DNA from: Phytoactinopolyspora halotolerans
GTDB taxonomy: Bacteria; Actinomycetota; Actinomycetes; Jiangellales; Jiangellaceae
NCBI RefSeq assembly: GCF_010550675.1
Contig: NZ_JAAGOA010000006.1
Span: 62,001-126,000, forward strand
Reading direction: 5' to 3'
DNA length: 64,000 nt
Below are positions 45,616 through 53,974 of the stretch, in pieces. How positions within the stretch are numbered: position 1 is the first letter of the stretch; every line of letters begins with the position of its first letter. The notes below the pieces were generated by a model. The model was not told the DNA's origin, did no database searches, and saw nothing but the letters and a program-made list of their open reading frames with translations. Position numbers and translations under genes: made by a program.

Positions 45616-46506
45616 ATGTGGGAGTATGCCCTCGTGCCTGACTCGCTTGAGGATCTCACCGCGTTGCTCGACCTGGAGACGATCGAGGACAATCTGTTCC
45701 GGGGACGGCAGCCGCGGACCCGGCTGCAGCGCGTCTTCGGCGGCCAGGTGGCCGGGCAGGCGCTGATGGCGGCGGTGCGCACCGTACCGACGGAGCGCGC
45801 GGTGCACTCGCTGCACTCCTACTTCCTGCGTCCGGGGGACACCACCGTCCCGATCGTCTACGACGTCGAACTGGTCCGGGACGGGCAGTCGTTCACCACC
45901 CGGCGCGTGGCGGCCCGGCAGCACGGCCGGCCGATCTTCTACTTGACGGCATCGTTCCAGAAGGCGGAGAGCGGCCTCGACCATCAAGACGTCATGCCGG
46001 ATGCGCCGGAGCCGGAACGATGCCCGCGTATCGCCGACGTGCTGGAGTCGGTCTCCGGGCAGCCCAGCACGTTCTGGGACCAGGAATGGGCAGCGCTGGA
46101 TGTGCGCTACGTCGGCGACTCACGTCCCGGCGGGCAGGTGACCTCGCCGGAACATCCCGCCTTGGCGCGGCTGTGGTTCCGTGCGGCCGGACGACTGCCG
46201 GACGAACCCACCCTGCACGCGTGCGTGCTGACCTATGCCAGCGACCAGACGCTGCTCGGCGCGACGCTGATTCCGCATGGGACCTACATCGGTGCCGGGG
46301 ACCTGCAGACCGCCTCGCTGGACCACACCATGTGGTTCCACCGGCCCTTCCGCGCCGACGAATGGCTGCTGTACGACCAGGTGGCGCCCTCCGCCTACGG
46401 CGCACGCGGGCTGGCGCTCGGGCGCGTCTTCACCCAGGACGGCACGCTGGTGGCGACCATCGCGCAGGAAGGGCTGATCCGCCGGATCACCCCAGCAAGG
46501 AGTTGA
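45616..46506 (+). CDS. tesB: Acyl-CoA thioesterase II (TesB family)
   Basis: Double hot-dog thioesterase of 296 residues that hydrolyses acyl-CoA esters. LLDLETIEDNLFRGRQPRTRLQRVFGGQVAGQAL is the N-terminal pattern, then VHSLHSYFLRPGDTTVPIVYDVE, and in the second half LTYASDQTLLGATLIPHG with the catalytic Asp and SLDHTMWFHRPFRADEWLLYDQ. ATG 45616 follows GGAGAGCAC; GTG 45634 is an alternative. The 3' end overlaps the convergent flavoprotein gene by 20 bases. Confidence 0.92.
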   Translation: MWEYALVPDSLEDLTALLDLETIEDNLFRGRQPRTRLQRVFGGQVAGQALMAAVRTVPTERAVHSLHSYFLRPGDTTVPIVYDVELVRDGQSFTTRRVAARQHGRPIFYLTASFQKAESGLDHQDVMPDAPEPERCPRIADVLESVSGQPSTFWDQEWAALDVRYVGDSRPGGQVTSPEHPALARLWFRAAGRLPDEPTLHACVLTYASDQTLLGATLIPHGTYIGAGDLQTASLDHTMWFHRPFRADEWLLYDQVAPSAYGARGLALGRVFTQDGTLVATIAQEGLIRRITPARS

Positions 46507-47632
46507 GCCGCTCCTCCTCCCACTCCTGCTTGGCGCTGAAACTGGCGCGATCCGGCGGGGAGAGCCGCACGTCCGGCCGTGGCGTGGCGTAGAAATCGCC
46601 GGCGACGGTGGCCACGCGCTGGCCGGGCAGCTCCAGAAAGCAGTACCCGTAGCCGTCGAAGGTGAGCCGGTCGCCCCCGTACACGTCCGCGACCAGGTTC
46701 GTCGCCGCGATCTTGCCGGCGGCTTCGGCGAACACGCCGGCCTTCGGCAGCTGAGCGGTCGCGGTATGGATGAGCGTGCAGTCGCCGACCGCGTACACCC
46801 GCTCGGCCGAGGTGGCGAACGTACGTCGGTCCGGCTCGATCCATCCGCTCGGTCCGGCGAGCGTGCTGGCGTGGATGACGGGCGGCGGCACCGCCGCGGG
46901 GATGGCCAGGAGCAGCTCGAAGTCCAGGGTCCGCGAGTTCTGGAACGTGACGGTGCGGCGATCCGGGTCGATAGAGCCCACGGTGTGCTCGGTGAACACG
47001 CCGACGCCGGCCGCGGTCAGTTCCTCGGCGAGGAAGCGGCTGGCGTCCGGCCCGGCCACCGGCAAGGTGAGCGGCGCCGGCGTGGAGATCGCGATGTCCA
47101 CCCGGTCGCGCAGCCCTGCGCTGCGCAGCCGATCCTCCAACAGCAGTGTGGCCTCGTAAGGGGCCGGCGGGCACAGATAGGGCGTACCCATGATGGAGAC
47201 CAGCAGACGGCCGTCGGTCAGGTCGTTCAACGCGGTATGAATGTCCGGCAGCGACGGGGCGTGGTAGAGGTTGTACGCGCCGGCCTCGATCAGTTCGCGG
47301 TGTCCGGGCCAGTAACCCGCGCCCAAGGCGACCACCATGCCGTCGGCGGAGATCGGTCCCGCGGTGGTCTGCACCGAGCACGTGGCGGCATCGATCGAGG
47401 TCACCTCGGCATGGACGAATCTGATGCCGCGTTCCTCGAGACGTTCCAGCATGCGCGTACCGTCGGCAAGCGGACGGCTGCCGGCCAGGTCCCAGAGCTT
47501 GGCGAAGCCGACGAAGAACCGGTCGCTCATGGCGACCACGGTCACCCGGTCTCCCCGCGGCAGCCGCCGTCGCAGTTCGTGGGCGGCGGCGAGCCCACCG
47601 AAGCCGCCGCCCAGCACAAGAAAATCTGCCAT
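46487..47632 (-). CDS. SQR-like FAD/NAD(P)-dependent oxidoreductase
   Basis: 381-residue two-dinucleotide-binding flavoprotein. FAD motif FLVLGGGFGGLAAAHELRRRL, then FAKLWDL, VVALGAGYWPGH, MGTPYLCPPAPYEATLLLEDRL, and the second FAD block VYAVGDCTLI. Sulfide:quinone oxidoreductases share CPPAPYE; the catalytic set of SQR has two or three Cys, and only the one in LCPPAP and the one in the GDC block are in comparable places. Sulfide oxidation is therefore possible but not shown. A strong GGAGGTTACC site precedes the ATG. It could feed electrons to quinone. Confidence 0.8.
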   Translation of the reverse strand: MADFLVLGGGFGGLAAAHELRRRLPRGDRVTVVAMSDRFFVGFAKLWDLAGSRPLADGTRMLERLEERGIRFVHAEVTSIDAATCSVQTTAGPISADGMVVALGAGYWPGHRELIEAGAYNLYHAPSLPDIHTALNDLTDGRLLVSIMGTPYLCPPAPYEATLLLEDRLRSAGLRDRVDIAISTPAPLTLPVAGPDASRFLAEELTAAGVGVFTEHTVGSIDPDRRTVTFQNSRTLDFELLLAIPAAVPPPVIHASTLAGPSGWIEPDRRTFATSAERVYAVGDCTLIHTATAQLPKAGVFAEAAGKIAATNLVADVYGGDRLTFDGYGYCFLELPGQRVATVAGDFYATPRPDVRLSPPDRASFSAKQEWEEERLNSLLG

Positions 47633-47756
47633 TCAGGTAACCTCCGCCGCGTTACCACGTGTTCTATCGTGCCGAGCGGGAAACGGTCCAGCGGTATGCC
47701 GCCCCTACCCTCAAGACCGTGTCCGTGGCTGAACCTACACCCAGTTCGCGATCTTG

Positions 47757-49079
47757 TCATCGGTTCGGGCCCGAGACCGTCTGACTCGGCCGCGGTGGGC
47801 CGGTCTCGGCACCCTCCAGCACCGCGCTGGTCCGCCCTGGTCGCGCGGATTCCGGATGCAAGCCCAACGCGCGTGCCTCTTCCCACAACTCCTCACGCAC
47901 CCGCGGATGCGCGGCTCGGTCGATGAGGTGAGCGGCCTGTTCGGCTTCGGGCCGGCCGAATATCTCCGCCGTCCCCTGCTCGGTGACGACGGCGCTCGGC
48001 TGGAACGACGTCACCGGTTCTTCGACCATGGGAACGATCGTCGAGCAGTCGGCGCGCGGGTGCCACGACCGTACGGCGATGATCGCCTGGCCATCCCTGG
48101 AATGCAGGGCGCCGACGATGAAATCGGTCTGGCCGCCGAAACCGGAGTGGATCCGCCCACCGATGCGGGACGCGTTGACCTGGCCGTAGAGGTCCACCTG
48201 AAGGGCGGTGTTGATGCTGACCATGCGGTCGTGGGCGTGGATCCGGGACGGGTCGTTGGTGGTCTCGGTGCGCAACATATGCAGCCGCGGATTCTGATGT
48301 GCCCACCGGTACAACTCCGCCGAACCGAACAGGAACGACGCGGTGACCGGGGCCCACGGGTCCAGGACCCCGGTCCGCTCCAGGGCGAGCACGCCGTCGC
48401 TGACCATCTCGCTCCAGATGCGCAACCCGTGCCGGCCGGCCAGTCCGTGCAGTGCAGCGTCCGGGATCGCGCCGATGCCGAGCTGCAATGTCGAGCCGTC
48501 CGCCACCCGCGCGGCTACCCGTTCTCCGATGCTCAGCGCGGTGTCGTCGGGCGTGCCGGCCGACGGCGACGGCAGCGGCTCGTCCGCGACGATGGCGTAG
48601 TCGATGTCGTCCAGCGGGATGACCGCGTCCCCGTGCGTATAGGGCATCTGCGGGTTGACCTCGGCGATGACCAACCCGGAGCGGCGCCGTACCGCCTCGA
48701 TCGCAGCTGGGAGGATATTGACCTCGATGCCCAGTGAGACCGTCCCGCTGCGCGGAGCCGACGTCTTGACCACCACGACGTCCGGAGTGATCGTGGTGCT
48801 GAACAGCCGGGGCACCAAGGAGAGCCGGCAGGGCAGGTAGCGCAGCCGCGGGCTGCTGCGCATGCCCGGACCGACGAAGGACGTCTCCAACGCCACGCCG
48901 GGCCGGTCCGGTATGCCGGCCTGTGCGTTGAGCATGTACAGCCGGTAGGACTCCAGGCACCGGTCGAGGATCGACAGCAGCCGGTACGGCGCTGCGAAGT
49001 TCCCGGACGAGATCACCCGGACGCCCGGTGCGCACCGGGACAGCCTGGACGTCAGTTCCGTCTCGGAGAGAAATCTCAT
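47757..49079 (-). CDS. Acetyl-CoA hydrolase/transferase family protein (4-hydroxybutyrate CoA-transferase type)
   Basis: 440-residue class I CoA-transferase. N-terminal half with RVISSGNFAAPYRLLSIL and SFVGPGMRSSPRLRYLPCRLS, the second half with LQLGIGAIPDAALHGLAGR, IWSEMVSDGVL with the candidate catalytic Glu, FLFGSAELY, and SGFGGQTDFIVGALHS near the CoA site. It likely moves CoA between acetate/propionate or a hydroxy acid. ATG 49079 begins MRFLSETELTSRL; no good alternative is seen upstream. The 166-base gap to the divergent alcohol dehydrogenase gene contains no further gene. Confidence 0.87.
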   Translation of the reverse strand: MRFLSETELTSRLSRCAPGVRVISSGNFAAPYRLLSILDRCLESYRLYMLNAQAGIPDRPGVALETSFVGPGMRSSPRLRYLPCRLSLVPRLFSTTITPDVVVVKTSAPRSGTVSLGIEVNILPAAIEAVRRRSGLVIAEVNPQMPYTHGDAVIPLDDIDYAIVADEPLPSPSAGTPDDTALSIGERVAARVADGSTLQLGIGAIPDAALHGLAGRHGLRIWSEMVSDGVLALERTGVLDPWAPVTASFLFGSAELYRWAHQNPRLHMLRTETTNDPSRIHAHDRMVSINTALQVDLYGQVNASRIGGRIHSGFGGQTDFIVGALHSRDGQAIIAVRSWHPRADCSTIVPMVEEPVTSFQPSAVVTEQGTAEIFGRPEAEQAAHLIDRAAHPRVREELWEEARALGLHPESARPGRTSAVLEGAETGPPRPSQTVSGPNR

Positions 49080-49245
49080 GGATGCATCGCCGCCTGACGT
49101 TTCGGATCCGCCGCCGATGGGGCTACCGGTTCCCACCGTGCACCGTCCGCGACGCGCCGGACCAGTGCCCAACGGGCTGCCCGCAGATGACGTTCGGCCC
49201 TGCGGAAGGAGCACGGGTGCGAGGTGTGCTTGAGAAGGAAACGAC

Positions 49246-50301
49246 ATGTCGAGTGGCTCTGAGACGGGCCAGGACGTCAGAGGTGCAACCATGAAGGCAG
49301 CTGTAGTGCGAGAGTTCGGCCGACCGCTGGTGCTCGAGGACCGGGCGGATCCGGAACCCGGTACGGGGCAGGTACTGGTACGCGTCGAGGCGTCCGGCCT
49401 GTGCCACACCGACATCCACGCCGCCCACGGCGACTGGCCGGTGAAGCCGCACCCGCCGTTCGTCCCCGGGCACGAGGGGGTCGGCGTGGTGGAGCGGCTC
49501 GGTGCGGGAGTGACACACCTGGACGTCGGCGATCGGGTGGCGGTCCCGTGGCTCGGCTGGGCGTGCGGACGCTGTGCGCATTGCCTGAGCGGCTGGGAGA
49601 CGCTCTGCCATGCGCAGAAGAACACCGGCTACGGCGTCGACGGTGGTTGGGCCGGTTCGATGCTCGCCTGGGCCGACTTCGCCGCACGTGTGCCGGACGG
49701 CGTCGACCCGCGCGAAGCCGCTCCGTTGACCTGCGCCGGCGTGACGACGTACAAGGCCCTCAAGGTGGCCGACATCGGCCCCACCGATCTGGTCGCGATC
49801 TCCGGCGTCGGCGGCCTCGGGCACCTCGCGGTGCAGTACGCGAAGATCGCCGGCGCCACCGTCGCCGCCATCGACATCACCGACGAGAAGCTCGCGCTCG
49901 CCAGTGACCTGGGCGCGGACATCGTCATCGATGCGCGCAGCGACGATCCGGCCAAGGTGCTGCAGTCGCACGGCGGTGCGAGCGCGGCCATCGGCCTCGC
50001 CGTGGACAACGCGTCGTTCGCGACCGCGTACGCAGGGCTACGCCGGGGCGGCCGGCTGGTGCTGGTGGCGCTGCCCGCAGCCGGCTCGATCGAGATTCCG
50101 GTGTTCGACACCGTTCTCAACGGGACATCGGTGATCGGTTCGATCGTCGGCACCCGCGCCGACCTGGACGAGGTGTTCGCACTGCACGCGGCGGGGCGCA
50201 CCAGGGTGATCTACGAGACACGTCCGCTTGCCGCCGTCAACGACTCCATCCGGGAGGTCTTGCAGGGAACGGTCAAGGCGCGGATCGTCTTCACCCCATG
50301 A
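49246..50301 (+). CDS. Zinc-dependent alcohol dehydrogenase (AdhP type)
   Basis: 351-residue MDR dehydrogenase. Catalytic zinc ligands in ASGLCHTDIHAAHGDWP and GHEGVGVVERLG, the structural zinc lobe CGRCAHCLSGWETLC with four Cys, then the NAD(P) motif AISGVGGLGHLAVQYAK. The C-terminal part is typical (VNDSIREVLQGTVKARIVF). ATG 49246 has GAAGGAAACGAC before it; ATG 49291, which begins MKAAVVREFG as most homologs do, has AGAGGTGCAACC and is a serious alternative. Acts on short-chain alcohols or aldehydes in relatives. Confidence 0.93.
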   Translation: MSSGSETGQDVRGATMKAAVVREFGRPLVLEDRADPEPGTGQVLVRVEASGLCHTDIHAAHGDWPVKPHPPFVPGHEGVGVVERLGAGVTHLDVGDRVAVPWLGWACGRCAHCLSGWETLCHAQKNTGYGVDGGWAGSMLAWADFAARVPDGVDPREAAPLTCAGVTTYKALKVADIGPTDLVAISGVGGLGHLAVQYAKIAGATVAAIDITDEKLALASDLGADIVIDARSDDPAKVLQSHGGASAAIGLAVDNASFATAYAGLRRGGRLVLVALPAAGSIEIPVFDTVLNGTSVIGSIVGTRADLDEVFALHAAGRTRVIYETRPLAAVNDSIREVLQGTVKARIVFTP

Positions 50302-50357
50302 TCTCTCGGTCGGCCGGCCCGGCAGGACCTACCGCCGTGCCGCCGACCCGCAGAGCC

Positions 50358-50417
50358 CCTGGTCTTCCGTGCCGCCATGCGCGGTCTCCTCGCCCTGAGG
50401 CGTCACGGAAGACCAGG
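50358..50417. terminator. 14-bp perfect inverted repeat between convergent genes
   Basis: CCTGGTCTTCCGTG (50358-50371) and CACGGAAGACCAGG (50404-50417) are exact inverses around a 32-base loop. The right arm contains the stop codon of the minus-strand regulator. It suits a bidirectional terminator for the adh-type and regulator genes, but the loop is long. Confidence 0.5.
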
Positions 50418-51653
50418 TACACGGCTGGTTGTGCGGGGCACGCCCGCTCCGCTCAGCAGAAAGTGGTCGAGTTCGGTCAGGAACTGGCGCCAGGCCGGGT
50501 CGCGTTCCGGCAGCAGATGGTTACAGCTGTCCAGCGGCACCAGCCTGCTGCCCGGGATGAGACCGGCCAGTAGGCGGGACTCCTGAAACGGTCCCACCTG
50601 GTCGTGACGGGCGCCGATGATCAGCGTCGGCGCCGTCACCTGCGGCGCCAGGTCTACGACGTCGATATCGGCGAACTCGTTCATGAAACGCCACGCGTTC
50701 TCCGGAGAACACGACCGGACCTGTAGGTCATCGAAGACCCGCCATTCGGATTGGGTGCCGTCCGGCAGGAACGAGGCCGCGAACATCTGCCGGTATATGG
50801 GGGTCGGTCGCTCCCAGCCCAGCCGGACGAGGTCGATCATCGCCTCGACCAGCTCCACGTCGCTCGAGGTCACTGCCCGCTTGCGTCTGCCCTGCGCGTA
50901 GCTTCCGAACAGCACCAGATGACTGACGCGTTCGGGATGCCGGACGGCGTAGGCGATGGCGACCGGCCCGCCTTGGGAGATGCCGAGCAGCGGGAATCGG
51001 TCGAGTCCGGCCGCGTCGACGACGGTTTCCAGGTCGTCGACCCAGGCGTCGAACGAGAATCTCGGCACCTCCCAGTCGGAGAGCCCGCAGCCACGTTCGT
51101 CATAGCGGATGAGTGTGAACCGCGACGAGAGTTCGGTGAGCCAGTGCCGCCAGACCGGGCTGTGCCAGTCGTAATCCAGATGGCTCAGCCAGTTCGCCGC
51201 CTTGACCAGCGGTGGCCCGGAGCCCATGGTGGCGTAGGCGAGCCGCGTGCCGTCAGCGGCCGTGCGGAACCGGATCTCCTGCTCCGGCGGCCGCGCTGTG
51301 GCCGTGGGGGCGACGCCGGTGCCTGTGGTGTCCGGCGTGCCCGAGCGCTCGCTGACGTCGCCGACGAACTGGTAGCCGCGGCCGTGCACGGTGCGGATGA
51401 ACCGCTGCGCCCGCCCGTCGTCGCCGATCGCGCGCCGTGCGGCTTTGACCCGGCTGGTCAAGGCGGACTCGCTGACGAAACGGTCTCCCCACACGGCGTC
51501 CAGCAGCTCGTCCTTGGACACGACCCGGCGCCGGTTGCGGATCAATTCGGTGAGCACGTCGAAGACTTGAGGCTCGACGGCCCGCACCGCGCCGGTCCGG
51601 CGCAGCTCATACCGGCCGAGGTCGAGCTCGCAGTCGCCGAATACGTAGATCAT
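50403..51653 (-). CDS. OmpR-type winged-helix DNA-binding domain fused to an alpha/beta hydrolase
   Basis: 416 residues. 1-100: OmpR/PhoB C-terminal winged-helix domain (FGDCELDLGRYELRRTG, VEPQVFDVLTELIRNR, VSKDELLDAVWGDRFVSESALTSRVKAARRAIG, IRTVHGRGYQFVG). There is no receiver domain. A Thr/Ala/Pro linker (101-122) leads to an alpha/beta hydrolase with an apparently intact triad: Ser226 in GISQGG, Asp351 in GARHDQVG and His379 in SCNHLLP. Either the hydrolase domain senses a ligand or its activity is part of the output. The ATG at 51653 follows GGGGG; the frame is open further upstream without homology. It is divergent from the ORF/azlCD set, a possible target. Confidence 0.9.
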   Translation of the reverse strand: MIYVFGDCELDLGRYELRRTGAVRAVEPQVFDVLTELIRNRRRVVSKDELLDAVWGDRFVSESALTSRVKAARRAIGDDGRAQRFIRTVHGRGYQFVGDVSERSGTPDTTGTGVAPTATARPPEQEIRFRTAADGTRLAYATMGSGPPLVKAANWLSHLDYDWHSPVWRHWLTELSSRFTLIRYDERGCGLSDWEVPRFSFDAWVDDLETVVDAAGLDRFPLLGISQGGPVAIAYAVRHPERVSHLVLFGSYAQGRRKRAVTSSDVELVEAMIDLVRLGWERPTPIYRQMFAASFLPDGTQSEWRVFDDLQVRSCSPENAWRFMNEFADIDVVDLAPQVTAPTLIIGARHDQVGPFQESRLLAGLIPGSRLVPLDSCNHLLPERDPAWRQFLTELDHFLLSGAGVPRTTSRVPGLP

Positions 51654-51877
51654 GGCCCCCTGACCTTCATGCCGGCCGGCCGTGCGGACGTGCGATACCT
51701 GCGCGGTCGCCGTACCGATGGAGATTACGCCGTTCTCCACCTGATCTCCACGTCTCCTCCAAGTTTGCTCCCATATGCGGCGGCACAGTCAGAGGCGGCA
51801 CGGACAGGTCGCGGGAAGGTCTCGGGAAGGCGGCCGGGACACCGTGACCGCGTCAGATACCCACGGGGAGAACCACT
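51654..51877. other. Divergent promoter region, hydrolase-fused regulator / azlCD set
   Basis: 224 bases with no gene. It should hold the promoters of the regulator (minus) and of the 51878 ORF with azlCD (plus). No clear palindrome stands out. Confidence 0.3.
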
Positions 51878-52123
51878 ATGGACACGATCCACCTGCTCGT
51901 CGCCGCGCAGAACCGCCGCCTGTCGCAGGCGCGGTTCGCATCACCGCAGTGGCAGCATCGCCTCCACCCGTCGGCCCGTCCGCCGGCACGCTCCTTGGCC
52001 ACGCCGCTCCCGGGCGCGACGACCGCCACCGCGGCAGTGCGCGCGGTCATCGGACGCCTCACCGGAGCCGGTCGGCGGCTGCGCCGTCGCCGGCCCGTCG
52101 GCGCATCGGCGGCGTCGCGATGA
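51878..52123 (+). CDS. Small basic protein coupled to azlC
   Basis: 81-residue hypothetical protein, rich in Arg, Ala and Pro. It starts MDTIHLLVAAQNRRLSQARF after GGGGAGAACCACT, and its TGA overlaps the azlC ATG (ATGA). No domain or membrane segment is seen. Short basic proteins with a similar beginning occur near unrelated genes in actinomycetes. The good RBS and the stop-start overlap are the reasons to accept it. Confidence 0.5.
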   Translation: MDTIHLLVAAQNRRLSQARFASPQWQHRLHPSARPPARSLATPLPGATTATAAVRAVIGRLTGAGRRLRRRRPVGASAASR

Positions 52124-52836
52124 GCGCGACGACGATGGCGGGACCGCGGCTCGCCGCACATCACTCCGATGCGCTCGCCGGCGCCCGGGCGATGCTGCCC
52201 TGGCTGGCCGGAGTGACCCCGTTCGGCCTGGTGATCGGGGTCAGCGCCGCCCAGGCCGACATCTCGACGTTCGCGGGATGGCTGACCGGCCCGTTGATCG
52301 TGGCCGGCAGCGCCCAGATCGCCACCATCGAGCTGCTCCACGCCGGAGCCGCGCCGCTGGTGATCGTGGTGAGCGCGCTGATCATCAACCTGCGGCTGGT
52401 GCTGTACTCAGCGGCGATGGCCGGATACTGGCGGCGACGGTCGCGGGCATGGCGCATGTTCGCCGGCTACTTGCTGATCGATCCGTCGTTCGCGGTCGGC
52501 ATCGCCCGTTACGAGCAACCGGGGGACCGGCGACGCGCGGATGCGTACTACGTCGGTGGTGCGGTATTGCTGTACGCGACCTGGTTCGCCGCGATCGCGG
52601 CGGGAGCCCTGCTCGGGGCGCAGCTGCCGTCCGTGCTCCGCCTGGAACTGGTGATCCCGCTGTTCCTGGTGGGCGAGGTCGTACCGCGACTGCGCGAGCG
52701 AGCGACTCGGCGTGCGGCGCTCACCGCTGCTGCGGTGGCGGTGCCGGCTACCGCCGTCCCGCTCCATCTCGGCCTGATCATCGCGATCGTCGCCGGGCTC
52801 GGCGCGGGATTGACACGGGCGGAGGGCAAACGATGA
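52120..52836 (+). CDS. azlC: AzlC-family branched-chain amino acid exporter, large subunit
   Basis: 238-residue membrane protein of the LIV-E family. ARAMLPWLAGVTPFGLVIGVSAAQADIS is the conserved N-terminus, followed by AGSAQIATIELL, LIINLRLVLYSAAMAGYW and LIDPSFAVGIARYEQPGD, all typical of AzlC. ATG 52120; the stop overlaps the azlD ATG (ATGA). With AzlD it should export branched-chain or related amino acids. Confidence 0.93.
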   Translation: MSATTMAGPRLAAHHSDALAGARAMLPWLAGVTPFGLVIGVSAAQADISTFAGWLTGPLIVAGSAQIATIELLHAGAAPLVIVVSALIINLRLVLYSAAMAGYWRRRSRAWRMFAGYLLIDPSFAVGIARYEQPGDRRRADAYYVGGAVLLYATWFAAIAAGALLGAQLPSVLRLELVIPLFLVGEVVPRLRERATRRAALTAAAVAVPATAVPLHLGLIIAIVAGLGAGLTRAEGKR

Positions 52837-53153
52837 GCGTCTGGCTGGTCATCGGGCTGATCGGACTCGGAAGCTACCTGTTCCGGATCAGTATGGTCCT
52901 GTTGATCGACCGGTTCGAGCTGCCGGACCGGATGCGCACAGCATCGGCGTTCGTCGCCCCGGCCGCGTTCGCGGCGTTGGCCGTGAGCGGCCTGGCGACC
53001 CAGGTCGGCGGGGCCGAGGCGCTCGAGGCGCTGCCCGTGCTGGGGGCCCTGGCCGCGGCCTTGGCCGCGGTGTATGTGACCGGCAAGTCCTACCTCGCCC
53101 TGCTCGTCGGCATGCCGGTGCTGTGGGCGCTGACCGCCGTGATGGCCGCCTGA
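52833..53153 (+). CDS. azlD: AzlD-family exporter, small subunit
   Basis: 106-residue partner of AzlC with four helices: WLVIGLIGLGSYLFRISMVLLI, FVAPAAFAALAVSGLA, VLGALAAALAAVYVTG and YLALLVGMPVLWALTAVM. The FRxS region and the PAAFAALAV segment fit the family. ATGA overlap with azlC. Confidence 0.92.
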   Translation: MSVWLVIGLIGLGSYLFRISMVLLIDRFELPDRMRTASAFVAPAAFAALAVSGLATQVGGAEALEALPVLGALAAALAAVYVTGKSYLALLVGMPVLWALTAVMAA

Positions 53154-53299
53154 TGTCGGCGACGGCGCGGCCGCGGAGCCCACCGAGAGTCTGTAGCTAC
53201 GCCGCTTGCGCGTCCCCGTACCTACCGCACCACCACCGTCCATCAATCCATCGAGCACAACCCATCAGGTTCATACTCATCCATTTCAAGGAGACGATC

Positions 53300-53869
53300 A
53301 TGAGCACCACCACCGAACGCGCACCGCTCAACGGGGTCGACACACCCACGCTGTTCGCGACCCTCGACGCGGTCAAGGCGCAGCCGGAGATCGCGAAGTT
53401 CCAGTTCCGGGCGACCAACCGCTGGGTCAAGGGCACGCACAACCAGTCGACCATGCACAGCTTCTTCGGCGCCGGACAGGAGATGGAGCACAAGCACGCC
53501 ACCGTCATCGACGCGGATCACCCGGCCGTCCTGGTCGGCGCGGACAACGGACCGACCCCGGTGGAGTACGTGCTGGCCGCCTTGGCCGCGTGCCTGACGT
53601 CCGGGCTTGCCAACATCGCCGCGGCGCGTGGCATCGAGCTGACCGAGGTCTCCTCCACCGTGGAGGGCGACATCGATCTGCTGGGCATCCTCGGGCTGTC
53701 CGACGAGGTCCGTAACGGTTACCAGCAGATCCGGGTCGTTTTCACCGTCTCCGGCGATGCTCCCCCGGAGAAGCTGCGCGAGCTGGTCGAGCAGTCGCGA
53801 AACCGTTCTGCCGTATACGACGTCATCACCAACCCGGTCCCGGTGACCGTGGATGTGGCCGTCGTGTGA
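53300..53869 (+). CDS. OsmC-family protein
   Basis: 189-residue OsmC/Ohr-fold protein; relatives reduce organic hydroperoxides with a Cys pair. The core LVGADNGPTPVEYVLAALAACLTSGLANIAAARGIEL is typical, with one Cys in AACLTSG. No second Cys exists in the chain, so the disulfide cycle of Ohr/OsmC cannot operate within one subunit. AAGGAGACGATC before the ATG is a strong RBS. First gene of a run of mainly redox genes. Confidence 0.9.
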   Translation: MSTTTERAPLNGVDTPTLFATLDAVKAQPEIAKFQFRATNRWVKGTHNQSTMHSFFGAGQEMEHKHATVIDADHPAVLVGADNGPTPVEYVLAALAACLTSGLANIAAARGIELTEVSSTVEGDIDLLGILGLSDEVRNGYQQIRVVFTVSGDAPPEKLRELVEQSRNRSAVYDVITNPVPVTVDVAVV

Positions 53870-53974
53870 GGACCGGCCGCCCGCAGATCGTGGGACGGTC
53901 CGTGGACACCCGGCGTGGCCGCTGGCGGGCAGATCGCCCGCGAGCGGTCACCCGCCGGCGGAGAAGAGGATCAG

